Shown here piece after piece: positions 26,525 through 34,566 of a DNA stretch of 64,000 bases. The notes beneath the pieces are model-generated. The model had not been told where the DNA came from. It saw nothing but the letters and a program-made list of their open reading frames with translations, and searched no databases. The stretch's first letter is position 1. Every line of letters begins with the position of its first letter. Source of the DNA: Niabella pedocola (lineage in GTDB: Bacteria; Bacteroidota; Bacteroidia; Chitinophagales; Chitinophagaceae). Made by a program: the position numbers and the translations under genes. The stretch covers positions 868,001 to 932,000 of the forward strand of contig NZ_JAJNEC010000005.1 in assembly GCF_021044425.1 (NCBI RefSeq). Reading direction: 5' to 3'.

Positions 26525-27949
26525 TTATCGCTTCCGCTTCACCTGCGCGATCAATGCGGCAACCGAAGGCCGTTGCAACAGTCCGGGCTCTACTTCTACG
26601 ATCTTCTTCAGCTGACGGGGTGCTTTCCGCAAACCTTCTTCCAGCTCAATGAGCGCCTGCTTCGACCGGCCCAAACCAAAATAGAATAACGCCTTATAAT
26701 AATGGAACAACGGTTTATCAGCACCGATCTTTAAGATCGCCTGCTGAACCTGATCCAGTCCCTGTTCAAATTGCTCGGCTTTATAAAGGCCAATGATCAG
26801 CGCCTCCCAACCCATCAGTTGCTTTGGACGCAACCGTACTACATTTAAAAAATACTGTAGTGCTTCTTTATCCAATCCCAGCGCCAGCTTGCTCTGTCCC
26901 ATCAGCAACAAGTATTCCGGGTGGTTGTTTTTGATCTTTAAGGCCGCTTCCAGCTGGCGGATACACAGTTCAAATTTATCCTCTTTATAATAGGTAAGCG
27001 CAATCTTATACAACAACGCCCCCTTATCATCATTCAGATGCGATGCTTTGCGGAAATAAAACCGGGCCTGGGCATAATTCTTCAGCTTCTCATAACAATA
27101 GCCGATCGCCTCATAGATCACATCCTCCGGTTTGGCCAGCTCCAGCACCCGCTCCAGGTACTCGATGGCATCCTTGTATTTCCGGAGCCGGATATAGGCA
27201 TCCCCGATATTCCGGTAAGCATAGTCAAATTTTTCATCAATAACGATGGCATATTTATAGGCATCGATGGCCTTTTCATAAAGCTTGATACCCTGATAGG
27301 CGGCGCCAAGGTTAAACCAGGCCAGCTCAGAATAAGGAAATTCATTGATGATCTTCTGATGCAGCTCAATACTTTCGGCATTCCTTCCGGTATAATCCGT
27401 CCAGAAGCAGATCTTGTAAAGCGCCTCTTCGTTTGCCGGTTCCAGCTCCAGGATCCATTTCAGGCAGTCAAACACTTTATCGAAGCTTTCGTAATCATCG
27501 TATACATCAGCCAGTTCAAAAAGCAATTCGATCTTTTCATCGCCTTCGAACAGGTTCAGGGCTTCTTCCAGCAGGACCACCGCCTCTTCCTGCCGGTCCA
27601 GCGCCAGCAGCGCCTCCGTTTTCAGGATATAGATGTCGATATTATTCCCGTCAAAAATGGAAGCCTTATCCAGTAATTCGAGGGCGATATCATATGCCCG
27701 GTTATTTAAAACGAGATCGGCCTTCTTTATCAGTAAACCCGCAGAATAAGGAAACTGCTCAATGGCTGTTTCTGTGGCCTGCAGGGCCTTCTTAAACGCC
27801 TCCCTGGATTCAAAATAATTGATGATCCGTTCAAACTCTTCTTCTTCAAGGTAGGATGCGGATTGACCATTCTTCAGATTTTCATAGCGTTGTAATAATT
27901 CTTCTATGTCCTCCTTCCGCTCCTCGCTCTGATGCGAAAACTCTCTCAT
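26525..27949 (-). CDS. Tetratricopeptide repeat protein
   Basis: 474 residues built almost wholly of TPR units (about ten), visible as repeated patterns such as AWFNLGAAYQGIKLYEKAIDAYKYAIVID and YAYRNIGDAYIRLRKYKDAIEYLERVLEL. There is no signal peptide or membrane span, so it is probably a cytosolic scaffold. The first 40 residues are strongly acidic (EERKEDIEELLQRYENL). TPR proteins bind other proteins; no partner can be named from neighbours. It is read toward the AsmA-like gene. Confidence 0.85.
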   Translation of the reverse strand: MREFSHQSEERKEDIEELLQRYENLKNGQSASYLEEEEFERIINYFESREAFKKALQATETAIEQFPYSAGLLIKKADLVLNNRAYDIALELLDKASIFDGNNIDIYILKTEALLALDRQEEAVVLLEEALNLFEGDEKIELLFELADVYDDYESFDKVFDCLKWILELEPANEEALYKICFWTDYTGRNAESIELHQKIINEFPYSELAWFNLGAAYQGIKLYEKAIDAYKYAIVIDEKFDYAYRNIGDAYIRLRKYKDAIEYLERVLELAKPEDVIYEAIGYCYEKLKNYAQARFYFRKASHLNDDKGALLYKIALTYYKEDKFELCIRQLEAALKIKNNHPEYLLLMGQSKLALGLDKEALQYFLNVVRLRPKQLMGWEALIIGLYKAEQFEQGLDQVQQAILKIGADKPLFHYYKALFYFGLGRSKQALIELEEGLRKAPRQLKKIVEVEPGLLQRPSVAALIAQVKRKR

Positions 27950-28291
27950 ATCTGCTCTTTTTATCTATTATCAAAACCACAAAATCCACTAATTTGTTTC
28001 AATATAGCAAAATATTGCTATTCCTGCCGGTAATAAGTTTTCCTCCGGTGTGTAAAACTTTCTTATAAGAGGCTTCGGAGCAGCTTTCTGTTGCATGTAG
28101 CTTAAAAATCTGAAAACCAACATCTAAAACCCAAAAAATCAGAAAAACCGGATTGAAATTTTCTAAAATCCCGGTGAAAGGGGTATTTATTGTTCATATA
28201 ACGGGAATAGAGGTTAAAAAAAAATTAAAATTTTCAAATCTTACAATTATATTATACCTTTGTATCAGTTTAAATCTTTAAAAAGAACAAA
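27950..28291. other. AT-rich intergenic region without a gene
   Basis: The 342 bp between the divergent TPR and small secreted-protein genes are A/T-rich, with homopolymer A runs around 28130 and 28216. Apart from the -7 element at 28255 I see no reading frame, hairpin of note or RNA gene here. Confidence 0.6.
28255..28262 (+). promoter_or_regulatory. -7 element of the small secreted-protein gene
   Basis: TACCTTTG, an exact TAnnTTTG match, about 30 bp before the start codon. No TTG at the expected upstream distance. Confidence 0.5.
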
Positions 28292-28651
28292 ATGTTGAAA
28301 ACCTTCTTACTCACTGTGCTCTTTGTCCTGGCTGTAGGGGGTGTTTCGTTTGCGACTGAAAATACCGTTACAGATGTGGATCATGGTAAAGACAAACCTA
28401 AAAACGGCTATGTGGCGGAGAATAAATTTGAAAAGGAACTTTCTTCTTTTTCCCTGAGGTCTGAATATCAGTACCGTGGGGACCGGGTGCTGACAAACAC
28501 AAATACTACAAACGGCAATTATATCAACCTGAACACGTCTATTTCTTATCAGAAAGGAACCAATACCTATATTGTTCCTTACAAAAAGAAAGTGATCCTG
28601 AACCGGTTTACCTTTAACCCCAACGAACCACTGCGGAATCTCTACAGATAG
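28292..28651 (+). CDS. Small exported hypothetical protein
   Basis: 119 residues. A clear signal peptide covers about 1-21 (MLKTFLLTVLFVLAVGGVSFA), followed by a polar, Lys/Asn/Tyr-rich mature part (NTNTTNGNYINLNTSISY) without cysteines. No family is recognised. It has its own -7 promoter element and a perfect terminator downstream, so it is a stand-alone expressed gene, likely periplasmic. Confidence 0.75.
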   Translation: MLKTFLLTVLFVLAVGGVSFATENTVTDVDHGKDKPKNGYVAENKFEKELSSFSLRSEYQYRGDRVLTNTNTTNGNYINLNTSISYQKGTNTYIVPYKKKVILNRFTFNPNEPLRNLYR

Positions 28652-28674
28652 TTCCAACAGGCAAAAGATATTCC

Positions 28675-28703
28675 ATCGCTCCCAAACCGGGAGCGATTTT
28701 TTT
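28675..28703 (+). terminator. Rho-independent terminator
   Basis: ATCGCTCCC (28675-28683) and GGGAGCGAT (28689-28697) form a perfect 9-bp stem with an AAACC loop, followed by seven T (28697-28703). It ends the small exported-protein gene. Confidence 0.88.
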
Positions 28704-28879
28704 GGAAGGCCGGTAAGTTATTCATGGTATTTACCTGGGAAACTGGCGCCCGTTGCGGTTTTTATTTAACCGCAATGAATGCGAGGGATACGCTAGGGAC
28801 GCGGAGGGGCTCAGTAAATACTCATTTTTACCAGGAAGCCTTTGCACCTCTTTCGGTTTATTTGACCACAAAGCAGCTT

Positions 28880-30427
28880 TTATTTCCGGGATTCCCGCAG
28901 ATACTTTTTCCGGATCAGCTCCTGTACATTCACACCGGACAATTTGCTTTCCAGCCAGCTGATCACATCCAGGTAAGCAAAGGCCCGGGCCTCCAGCCGG
29001 TTACTCTGGTATTTTTTTAGTTTCCCCAGTAGTTTTTCAAATTCCGGACGGATGGTTCTTGCGTTAAACTTGAATGCATTTCGCAGGAAGCGGAACATTT
29101 CTTCTTCCACCTTACTCAGGTTTTCCATCTTGGCCATATACCGGTAAACCGATTTAATCAGGTATTCCAGCAGATCGAAATTGCCCAGTTCGTAATGAGC
29201 AATCAGGTGCAGCAACCGCGAATAACATTGGAGATCGGTTCGCAGATCATCTTTCTGATGAATGATCCGGTTTAAATAATCGATGGTCATTTTATTGTTG
29301 CCGCTTCCAAAATATAAACAGGCGATCTTGTAATAGAATACCATTACCCGGTGCCGGTCCAGGTACCGCCCGTGTTCCACCAGCATCTCTTCCAGGTATG
29401 GCACCATCTTCAATCCCTTGTGGAACGTGCCTTCCAGGAAGTGCAGGTTAATCACCGCGGTGTACAGGTATACATAGCCGTTGATGCGGTTATTATTATT
29501 GTCCTGCACCAGCGGCGTTTGTACAAAATGTTTGAATTTTTTAATACAGGCCGCCAGTCCATCCCGGTTCATCAGGTCAAAATGTGCGCTCATCAGGTTA
29601 TGCACGCCTTTGATGTACATGGTTGTTTCCATGGTGATCATATGCGGCTCGGCTTCAAAGGCATCCACCCATTTCTGACAATACCGGTAAAACATCAGGA
29701 AGTCCAGCTTTATAAAAGCATACCAGGCATAGCTCTGGTAATAATACTGCTTCTCATAAAAGCCGTCCAGCTGCGTTGCATTTTTGGGGAGGCTTTTTTC
29801 AAAAAAAAGCTTTACTGTTTTTACATCATTTTCATTGCGTGCATGTCCGTTCTGAATATACCAGCTGTAAAGCTGCAGGGCCAGGTTCGACAGGCTGTTG
29901 ATGTGGGCGATCTTTTCCACGATCGCATCGGCCTCTTCGGCCAGTTCATCGGCTCGGTTCTGAATGCTTCGGGTAATGTAAAGCCCCTCGATCTTCTTTT
30001 CAAAAAACAACGCCTGCTGCAGGTAGGTAAGCTGGTGCCAGGTACGGGCAAATTCCTTGGTCTTATCCAACACTTTCAGGGTTTGCAGGTACAGGCCCTT
30101 GTTAAAAAGGATGCGCGCACTGTCCATCATTTCCCGCAGTTGCATATCCGCATTCTTATCTTCCCGTATAATGCGCAAACTGCCCAGTATCTGCTTGTAC
30201 AACAGGGCCTTGGTATTGGAAAGCTGCTGCTTGCTTACGGTAGGCACCCGTTTCAGCAGCAGTTTTTCATCGTACTCGGTCAGTTTGTCTAGGGCATTAA
30301 ACAGCTGCATGCTTTTCAGCGATTCTGCGCCCGAATTGCGCCCCGCAAAAAGCTTGAGATTCCGTTTTTCTGATTTTTCCAGTGATTTTATCAGTTGAAA
30401 TAATGCGTCTGTCGACCTACTGGGCAT
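28880..30427 (-). CDS. Conserved all-helical hypothetical protein
   Basis: 515 residues starting MPSRSTDALFQLIKSLEKSEKRNLKLFAGRNSG. No signal peptide or span. The body is helical with TPR-like pairs (for example DSARILFNKGLYLQTLKVLDKTKEF), and the C-terminal part is rich in Tyr, Leu and basic residues. I know similar proteins only as uncharacterised conserved proteins of the Bacteroidota; no function can be assigned. It is convergent with the small exported-protein gene and divergent from leuA. Confidence 0.72.
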   Translation of the reverse strand: MPSRSTDALFQLIKSLEKSEKRNLKLFAGRNSGAESLKSMQLFNALDKLTEYDEKLLLKRVPTVSKQQLSNTKALLYKQILGSLRIIREDKNADMQLREMMDSARILFNKGLYLQTLKVLDKTKEFARTWHQLTYLQQALFFEKKIEGLYITRSIQNRADELAEEADAIVEKIAHINSLSNLALQLYSWYIQNGHARNENDVKTVKLFFEKSLPKNATQLDGFYEKQYYYQSYAWYAFIKLDFLMFYRYCQKWVDAFEAEPHMITMETTMYIKGVHNLMSAHFDLMNRDGLAACIKKFKHFVQTPLVQDNNNNRINGYVYLYTAVINLHFLEGTFHKGLKMVPYLEEMLVEHGRYLDRHRVMVFYYKIACLYFGSGNNKMTIDYLNRIIHQKDDLRTDLQCYSRLLHLIAHYELGNFDLLEYLIKSVYRYMAKMENLSKVEEEMFRFLRNAFKFNARTIRPEFEKLLGKLKKYQSNRLEARAFAYLDVISWLESKLSGVNVQELIRKKYLRESRK

Positions 30428-30626
30428 CGTAATTTACTCCTTCTTTTAATATTGATTATCAACAAATTACAATTCATCAATTCCCTTTATTCAATGTAAG
30501 TAGTTCCACAAATTGGTTTCGGGGTTTTATAATATGAAGTTATTTTTAAGAATATTACAAGAAACCTCTTTCCGATGTTGCGGATCGGGTATTGAAAATA
30601 ACAATTCTAAATTAAATAAACGAATT

Positions 30627-31787
30627 ATGGCGGATAACAAGGTTTTTATTTTTGACACTACCTTAAGAGATGGTGAGCAGGTTCCCGGTTGTAAACTGAA
30701 TACCGAAGAAAAAATCAAACTGGCGCTGAAACTTGAAGCTCTTGGCGTAGACGTTATTGAAGCCGGTTTTCCCATTTCCAGCCCGGGCGATTTTGCTTCG
30801 GTGGAGGAGATCTCAAAAGTGGTGAAAAACGCTACGGTATGCGGTCTTACCCGTGCCGTACAGAAAGACATTGAAGTAGCCGCTGCAGCGCTGAAGCCTG
30901 CCGTACGTCCCCGGATCCATACCGGTATCGGATCCTCTGATAATCATATAAAATACAAGTTCAATACCACCCGTGAAAATATTATCGAGCGGGCCATTGC
31001 CGCGGTAAAGCTCGCCCGGAACCTGGTTCCGGATGTGGAGTTCTTTGCTGAGGACGCCGGCCGTGCCGACCTGCAGTTCCTGGCCCAGCTGGTTGAAGCC
31101 GTGATCGGCGCCGGAGCAACCGTAGTAAACATCCCGGACACAACAGGCTCCTGCCTGCCACACCAGTACGCAGAAAAATTCAGCTACCTGCTGAATCATG
31201 TTTCCAATGCCGACAAGGCCATTTTCTCCTGCCATTGCCACAATGACCTGGGACTGGCCACCGCTAATTCCATCGCAGGCGCCATCGCCGGTGCCCGCCA
31301 GATCGAATGTACCATCAACGGTATCGGCGAACGGGCCGGTAATACCTCTCTGGAAGAAGTAGTGATGGCTATAAAGAAACATCCTGAACTCGATCTGTAC
31401 ACCGGTGTAGATACCACTCAGTTGCTGCCCATGAGTCATCTGGTGGCAGAAACTATGCGGATGGTCGTCCAGCCGAATAAAGCGGTCGTCGGAGACAATG
31501 CCTTCTCCCATTCATCGGGTATCCACCAGGATGGCTTTTTGAAAGAAGCCACCACCTACGAAATCATTGCCCCGCATGAAGTGGGTGCGGACACCTCCCG
31601 GATTGTGCTTACCGCACGCAGTGGCCGCAGTGCATTGGCATACCGGTTTAAAAATCTCGGATACGAGTTTGACCGTAACCAGGTAGATGAATTATATCAG
31701 CAATTCCTGAATGTAGCCGATGCCAAAAAGGAAGTAGGCGACAATGATCTTAAAGAAATGGCGGAAAAAGTAAAAACCACCGCTTAG
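30627..31787 (+). CDS. leuA: 2-isopropylmalate synthase, short form without regulatory domain
   Basis: Condenses acetyl-CoA with 2-ketoisovalerate, the first step of leucine synthesis. From ATG 30627 (MADNKVFIFD) the protein has 386 residues: the TIM-barrel with DTTLRDGEQ at 10-18 and the metal-binding HCHND at 203-207, then only the first linker subdomain (GIHQDGFLK region onward). The C-terminal LeuA allosteric domain of about 120 residues, which senses leucine in full-length enzymes, is missing. The in-frame ATG at 30534 would add a Cys-rich 31-residue extension without family support. Homocitrate or citramalate synthase is a possible alternative; the ilv context favours LeuA. Confidence 0.85.
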   Translation: MADNKVFIFDTTLRDGEQVPGCKLNTEEKIKLALKLEALGVDVIEAGFPISSPGDFASVEEISKVVKNATVCGLTRAVQKDIEVAAAALKPAVRPRIHTGIGSSDNHIKYKFNTTRENIIERAIAAVKLARNLVPDVEFFAEDAGRADLQFLAQLVEAVIGAGATVVNIPDTTGSCLPHQYAEKFSYLLNHVSNADKAIFSCHCHNDLGLATANSIAGAIAGARQIECTINGIGERAGNTSLEEVVMAIKKHPELDLYTGVDTTQLLPMSHLVAETMRMVVQPNKAVVGDNAFSHSSGIHQDGFLKEATTYEIIAPHEVGADTSRIVLTARSGRSALAYRFKNLGYEFDRNQVDELYQQFLNVADAKKEVGDNDLKEMAEKVKTTA

Positions 31788-31828
31788 TTTTTAAAGTCCG
31801 GTTACCGAACCTTACCCGGAAAATAGCA

Positions 31829-33319
31829 ATGGAAGCGCACTGTAGCATCATATTAAAAAATGTAACGGTTAAACAAGCCGGCAAGCTTTTACTGGATCGC
31901 ATCAGCTTTACATTAAAAGCGGATGAGCACCTTGCTATTTTTGGCGCCAGCGGCAGCGGAAAATCACTGCTGGCCAAGGCCCTTAAAGGTATATTACCGT
32001 ACACCGGTACCATTGAATATAAAAAAGGAGCGCAAAACCAGCAACCGGTGATCGCTTATGTACCGGCAATGTATCCGCTCCGCAGCCAGCCGCATACGGC
32101 CGGCCATTATTATCAGCAACGGTACACCAGCACTTCTAACGAAGCCGTAACGGTTTCCGAATCCTTGCTGCATAAGGGGGATGCAACGGCGGTATTCCAA
32201 TGGCTCGAAACCTTCCAGCTCACCCATCGCAGCCATACCCCGCTAACCCGTCTTTCGAGTGGCGAACTAAAAAAGGTGCAACTGATCGGTCACCTGCTTA
32301 CCCGCCCCGGCATACTGATCCTCGACCGCGTGTTTACCGGGCTGGATGCCAGAAGCCGCAAAGTGCTGCATGCCGTGCTGAACCAGCTGGCCGCCGGCGG
32401 CACCCGTATCATTCTGATTACAGACAGCCATGAGCTGCCGGTATGCATTACCCATTTTGCGGAGATGTCTGAAGGAGCGCTGGTCAATTACGCGCCTGTT
32501 GAGCAGCTCGGTTTTATGAAATCCATGCCATCCCGCCGGGAGGCACCACTTCCCGAGCTCAAAAAAGCGTATCATATCGGACCGCTTATTTCAATGAAGC
32601 AGGTAAGCATCCGACATGGCAATACCACCGTGCTTAATAATATCAACTGGCAGGTCAATAACGGGGAGTGCTGGCTTATCAAAGGCTGCAACGGGGCCGG
32701 CAAATCGGCCTTGCTTAGTCTGATCAACGGAGACCATCCCCAGGCCTATGCCCAGCAGATCAGTTTATTTGGAAAACGGAGAGGAAGCGGCGAAAGTATC
32801 TGGGACATTAAGCGCCGGATCGGTTTTGTGGCTCCGGACCTGCAACAGTTTTTTGACCCAGGCATTACCCCGGCCCAGGTGGTGGGTTCCGGCTTTTTTG
32901 ATGCCTTCGGCCTGTTTGGAAAACTGGATGAAGCGCAAACCCGTAAAGTAACCGCCTGGCTTCGTTTTTTCTCCCTGCAGGATAAGGCGGATCTCCCCTT
33001 CCGGTCGCTTTCCGGAGGCGAGCAACGGCTGGTGCTGATTGCCCGGGCCCTGATCAAAGACCCGTTACTGCTGGCGCTGGATGAGCCCTGCCAGGGTTTA
33101 GACAACAGCCAGTCGCGCATGGTGCTCCGGCTGCTGGAACGCATTCATTCCGAAACCGGCATGAGCTTTATTTTCATCAGTCATTATGAAGATGAAGTTC
33201 CTGCCTGCATCAAGCATGTTATTGAACTGGAGCAAGGCATTCCTACCCTTTATAAAAAGGCGATGCCCTCCACTATTGCTAAATCAACGAATCAACCATT
33301 GACCCTCGGGGTATCATAA
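31829..33319 (+). CDS. Tandem ABC ATPase (ModF-like)
   Basis: 496 residues with two fused nucleotide-binding domains and no membrane span. Domain 1: Walker A GASGSGKS (39-46), signature LSSGELKK, Walker B ILILDRVF with Arg in place of the catalytic Glu. Domain 2: Walker A GCNGAGKS (about 285), signature LSGGEQRL, Walker B LLALDEPCQGLD intact. Thus one site should hydrolyse poorly. Architecture resembles ModF/PhrA-type ATPases. It begins 41 bp after leuA and ends 1 bp before the LeuB-like gene. A clear paralog is at 42639-44075. Confidence 0.85.
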   Translation: MEAHCSIILKNVTVKQAGKLLLDRISFTLKADEHLAIFGASGSGKSLLAKALKGILPYTGTIEYKKGAQNQQPVIAYVPAMYPLRSQPHTAGHYYQQRYTSTSNEAVTVSESLLHKGDATAVFQWLETFQLTHRSHTPLTRLSSGELKKVQLIGHLLTRPGILILDRVFTGLDARSRKVLHAVLNQLAAGGTRIILITDSHELPVCITHFAEMSEGALVNYAPVEQLGFMKSMPSRREAPLPELKKAYHIGPLISMKQVSIRHGNTTVLNNINWQVNNGECWLIKGCNGAGKSALLSLINGDHPQAYAQQISLFGKRRGSGESIWDIKRRIGFVAPDLQQFFDPGITPAQVVGSGFFDAFGLFGKLDEAQTRKVTAWLRFFSLQDKADLPFRSLSGGEQRLVLIARALIKDPLLLALDEPCQGLDNSQSRMVLRLLERIHSETGMSFIFISHYEDEVPACIKHVIELEQGIPTLYKKAMPSTIAKSTNQPLTLGVS

Positions 33320-33320
33320 A

Positions 33321-34274
33321 ATGAAAAAGGAGATCACGATCATCAAAGAGGCAGGAGCAGCAGGAGAAGTAGCTGCACAAGCGGTAAAAGTGCTGAATGC
33401 CGTTGCGGAACAATATGATCATTACTTTAACCTGAATCCGGTTGCAGCAGCTATCGGGCAGCCGGCCGGCGACGCCACGTTGTTTAGTGGTATTGCTACC
33501 CAGCGTGCCATTGAAAAGGAGCTGCCCGTAATGGTAACGGTACAGCCGGTTACGGTTTATACTTCTTTGCAACATCTGTCGCCCCTGAAGCCCAAACACA
33601 GCGAAGGCCTCAACCTGTTGTTATACCAGGTACAAACGGCAGACCTGCACCATCAGGGCCGCATTATCCAGTCGGCACTACAACAGGCAGCCAACCGTAA
33701 AAAACAGATTACGGTTGTTGCAGATCCGGAAGATCCGGAACAGGCATCCTGGCGCGCAGCCCTGGAAAAGGCGGGGAAAGAGTACAAGGATATCCGGGTA
33801 GAACAGATAGCCGTACAGGAAGCCTGGGATCGCATGCTGCAGCAGCCTTCCGGATTTGACACCATCATTACCCATAAGGCGGCCGGGGATTACCTGTTTA
33901 GCCAGGCGGCGGCAATTACCGGTGCACGGTTCATGATCCCTTCGGTTCGGGTAGCCGGGCCGATGCCCTTTTTTGGTCCGGCCTATGCCTTTGACCAGCA
34001 CGAGGAAAGTGCGCGGAATGTATCTAACCCGGTGGGCGCCATCCTTTCGATTGCCATGATGATGGATTATTTCAACCTGCACGAGGAGGCGCTTATTATA
34101 CGGACGGCCGTTAACTGGACCCTGCTGCACGGGTTTGTAGCAAAAGATATGGACGCGGTGAATAATTATTCAACCAGCACCATCGGCGATCTGATCAGCG
34201 ACTTTATCCGCGGCACGATACCCGGTTTTGCAAAAGGAGAAAATATGGCGTTGCAAAAATCAACGATCATTTAA
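33321..34274 (+). CDS. LeuB/isocitrate dehydrogenase-fold protein, predicted inactive
   Basis: 317 residues with end-to-end resemblance to 3-isopropylmalate dehydrogenase: NLRP..LERLSPLK appears as TVQP..LQHLSPLK, the GDILSD..P.SASLG region as GDYLFSQ..IPSVRVAG, and the IANPTAAILSAAMM region as VSNPVGAILSIAMM. Aligned by eye to Thermus LeuB, R94, R104, R132, Y139, K185, D217 and D245 become Q75, H85, Q103, H110, D135, Q166 and S194; only D241 (D190) remains. The HGSAPDIAGKG cofactor loop is replaced by a shorter DQHEESAR segment. It cannot work as a normal dehydrogenase; a binding or regulatory role is possible. Ends just before the ilv attenuator. Confidence 0.75.
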   Translation: MKKEITIIKEAGAAGEVAAQAVKVLNAVAEQYDHYFNLNPVAAAIGQPAGDATLFSGIATQRAIEKELPVMVTVQPVTVYTSLQHLSPLKPKHSEGLNLLLYQVQTADLHHQGRIIQSALQQAANRKKQITVVADPEDPEQASWRAALEKAGKEYKDIRVEQIAVQEAWDRMLQQPSGFDTIITHKAAGDYLFSQAAAITGARFMIPSVRVAGPMPFFGPAYAFDQHEESARNVSNPVGAILSIAMMMDYFNLHEEALIIRTAVNWTLLHGFVAKDMDAVNNYSTSTIGDLISDFIRGTIPGFAKGENMALQKSTII

Positions 34275-34331
34275 CCCGGCTTTGTAGTTCTTTTCATAGC
34301 AAAATACTTTCTTCCCCAGGGGAGAAAAATT

Positions 34332-34361
34332 TTGATCACAACAAATGAGGCTTTATATTCG
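34332..34361 (+). promoter_or_regulatory. Promoter of the ilv leader transcript
   Basis: TTG at 34332-34334, 19-bp spacer, TATATTCG at 34354-34361 (one mismatch to TAnnTTTG). Predicted start of transcription is about 34367, directly before the first pairing segment of the attenuator. Confidence 0.5.
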
Positions 34362-34380
34362 CATAAAGCTCCTTCGTTTT

Positions 34381-34482
34381 ATGATCAGCTATAATAATAA
34401 CAATGTTTCTTTCTTCCACAATATTATTGTGGTAAATGTCATTGTCATTAGCTGCCGCTACGAAGGAGGGTTGATTGTATAA
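34381..34482 (+). CDS. Ile/Val-rich leader peptide of the ilv operon
   Basis: A 33-codon reading frame with 6 Ile, 6 Val and 1 Leu. The key run is NIIVVNVIVI (codons 14-23), and the peptide ends GGLIV. It starts 14 nt after the predicted transcription start and stops 22 nt before the terminator stem, the layout of an attenuation leader such as ilvL/ivbL. No Shine-Dalgarno sequence is seen, normal for this phylum. The peptide itself probably has no function after synthesis. Confidence 0.8.
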   Translation: MISYNNNNVSFFHNIIVVNVIVISCRYEGGLIV

Positions 34483-34503
34483 AACAAACGAATTTTAAAC
34501 AGG

Positions 34504-34532
34504 ACCCGCCTCTTATAAAAGGCGGGTTTTTT
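34504..34532 (+). terminator. Regulated intrinsic terminator before ilvD
   Basis: ACCCGCC (34504-34510) and GGCGGGT (34521-34527) form a 7-bp GC-rich stem with one extra possible T-A pair, followed by TTTTTT (34527-34532). It lies 34 bp before the ilvD ATG and would block the whole operon unless antiterminated. Confidence 0.85.
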
Positions 34533-34566
34533 ATTGAATTAATTATTAAATCTTAAGTAAATCGGC

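Larger units (their letters stand above)
34369..34532 (+). promoter_or_regulatory. Transcription attenuator of the ilv operon
   Basis: Four mutually exclusive segments can be drawn. Segment 1, CTCCTTCGT (34369-34377), pairs perfectly over 9 bp with segment 2, ACGAAGGAG (34460-34468). Segment 2 (AGGAGGGT, 34464-34471) can instead pair with segment 3, ACCCGCCT (34504-34511), with one mismatch. Segment 3 also pairs with segment 4, GGCGGGT (34521-34527), as a terminator stem followed by six T. A pause-type hairpin CCACAAT-ATT-ATTGTGG lies at 34416-34432 inside the leader peptide gene. Stalling at Ile/Val codons would leave segment 2 free to disrupt the terminator. Confidence 0.8.

Noticed and set aside
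30534..30626. In-frame upstream ATG of leuA, or a Leu-rich leader peptide (MKLFLRIL)
   Set aside because: No terminator or alternative stems are present before leuA, and the added residues are not seen in LeuA proteins.
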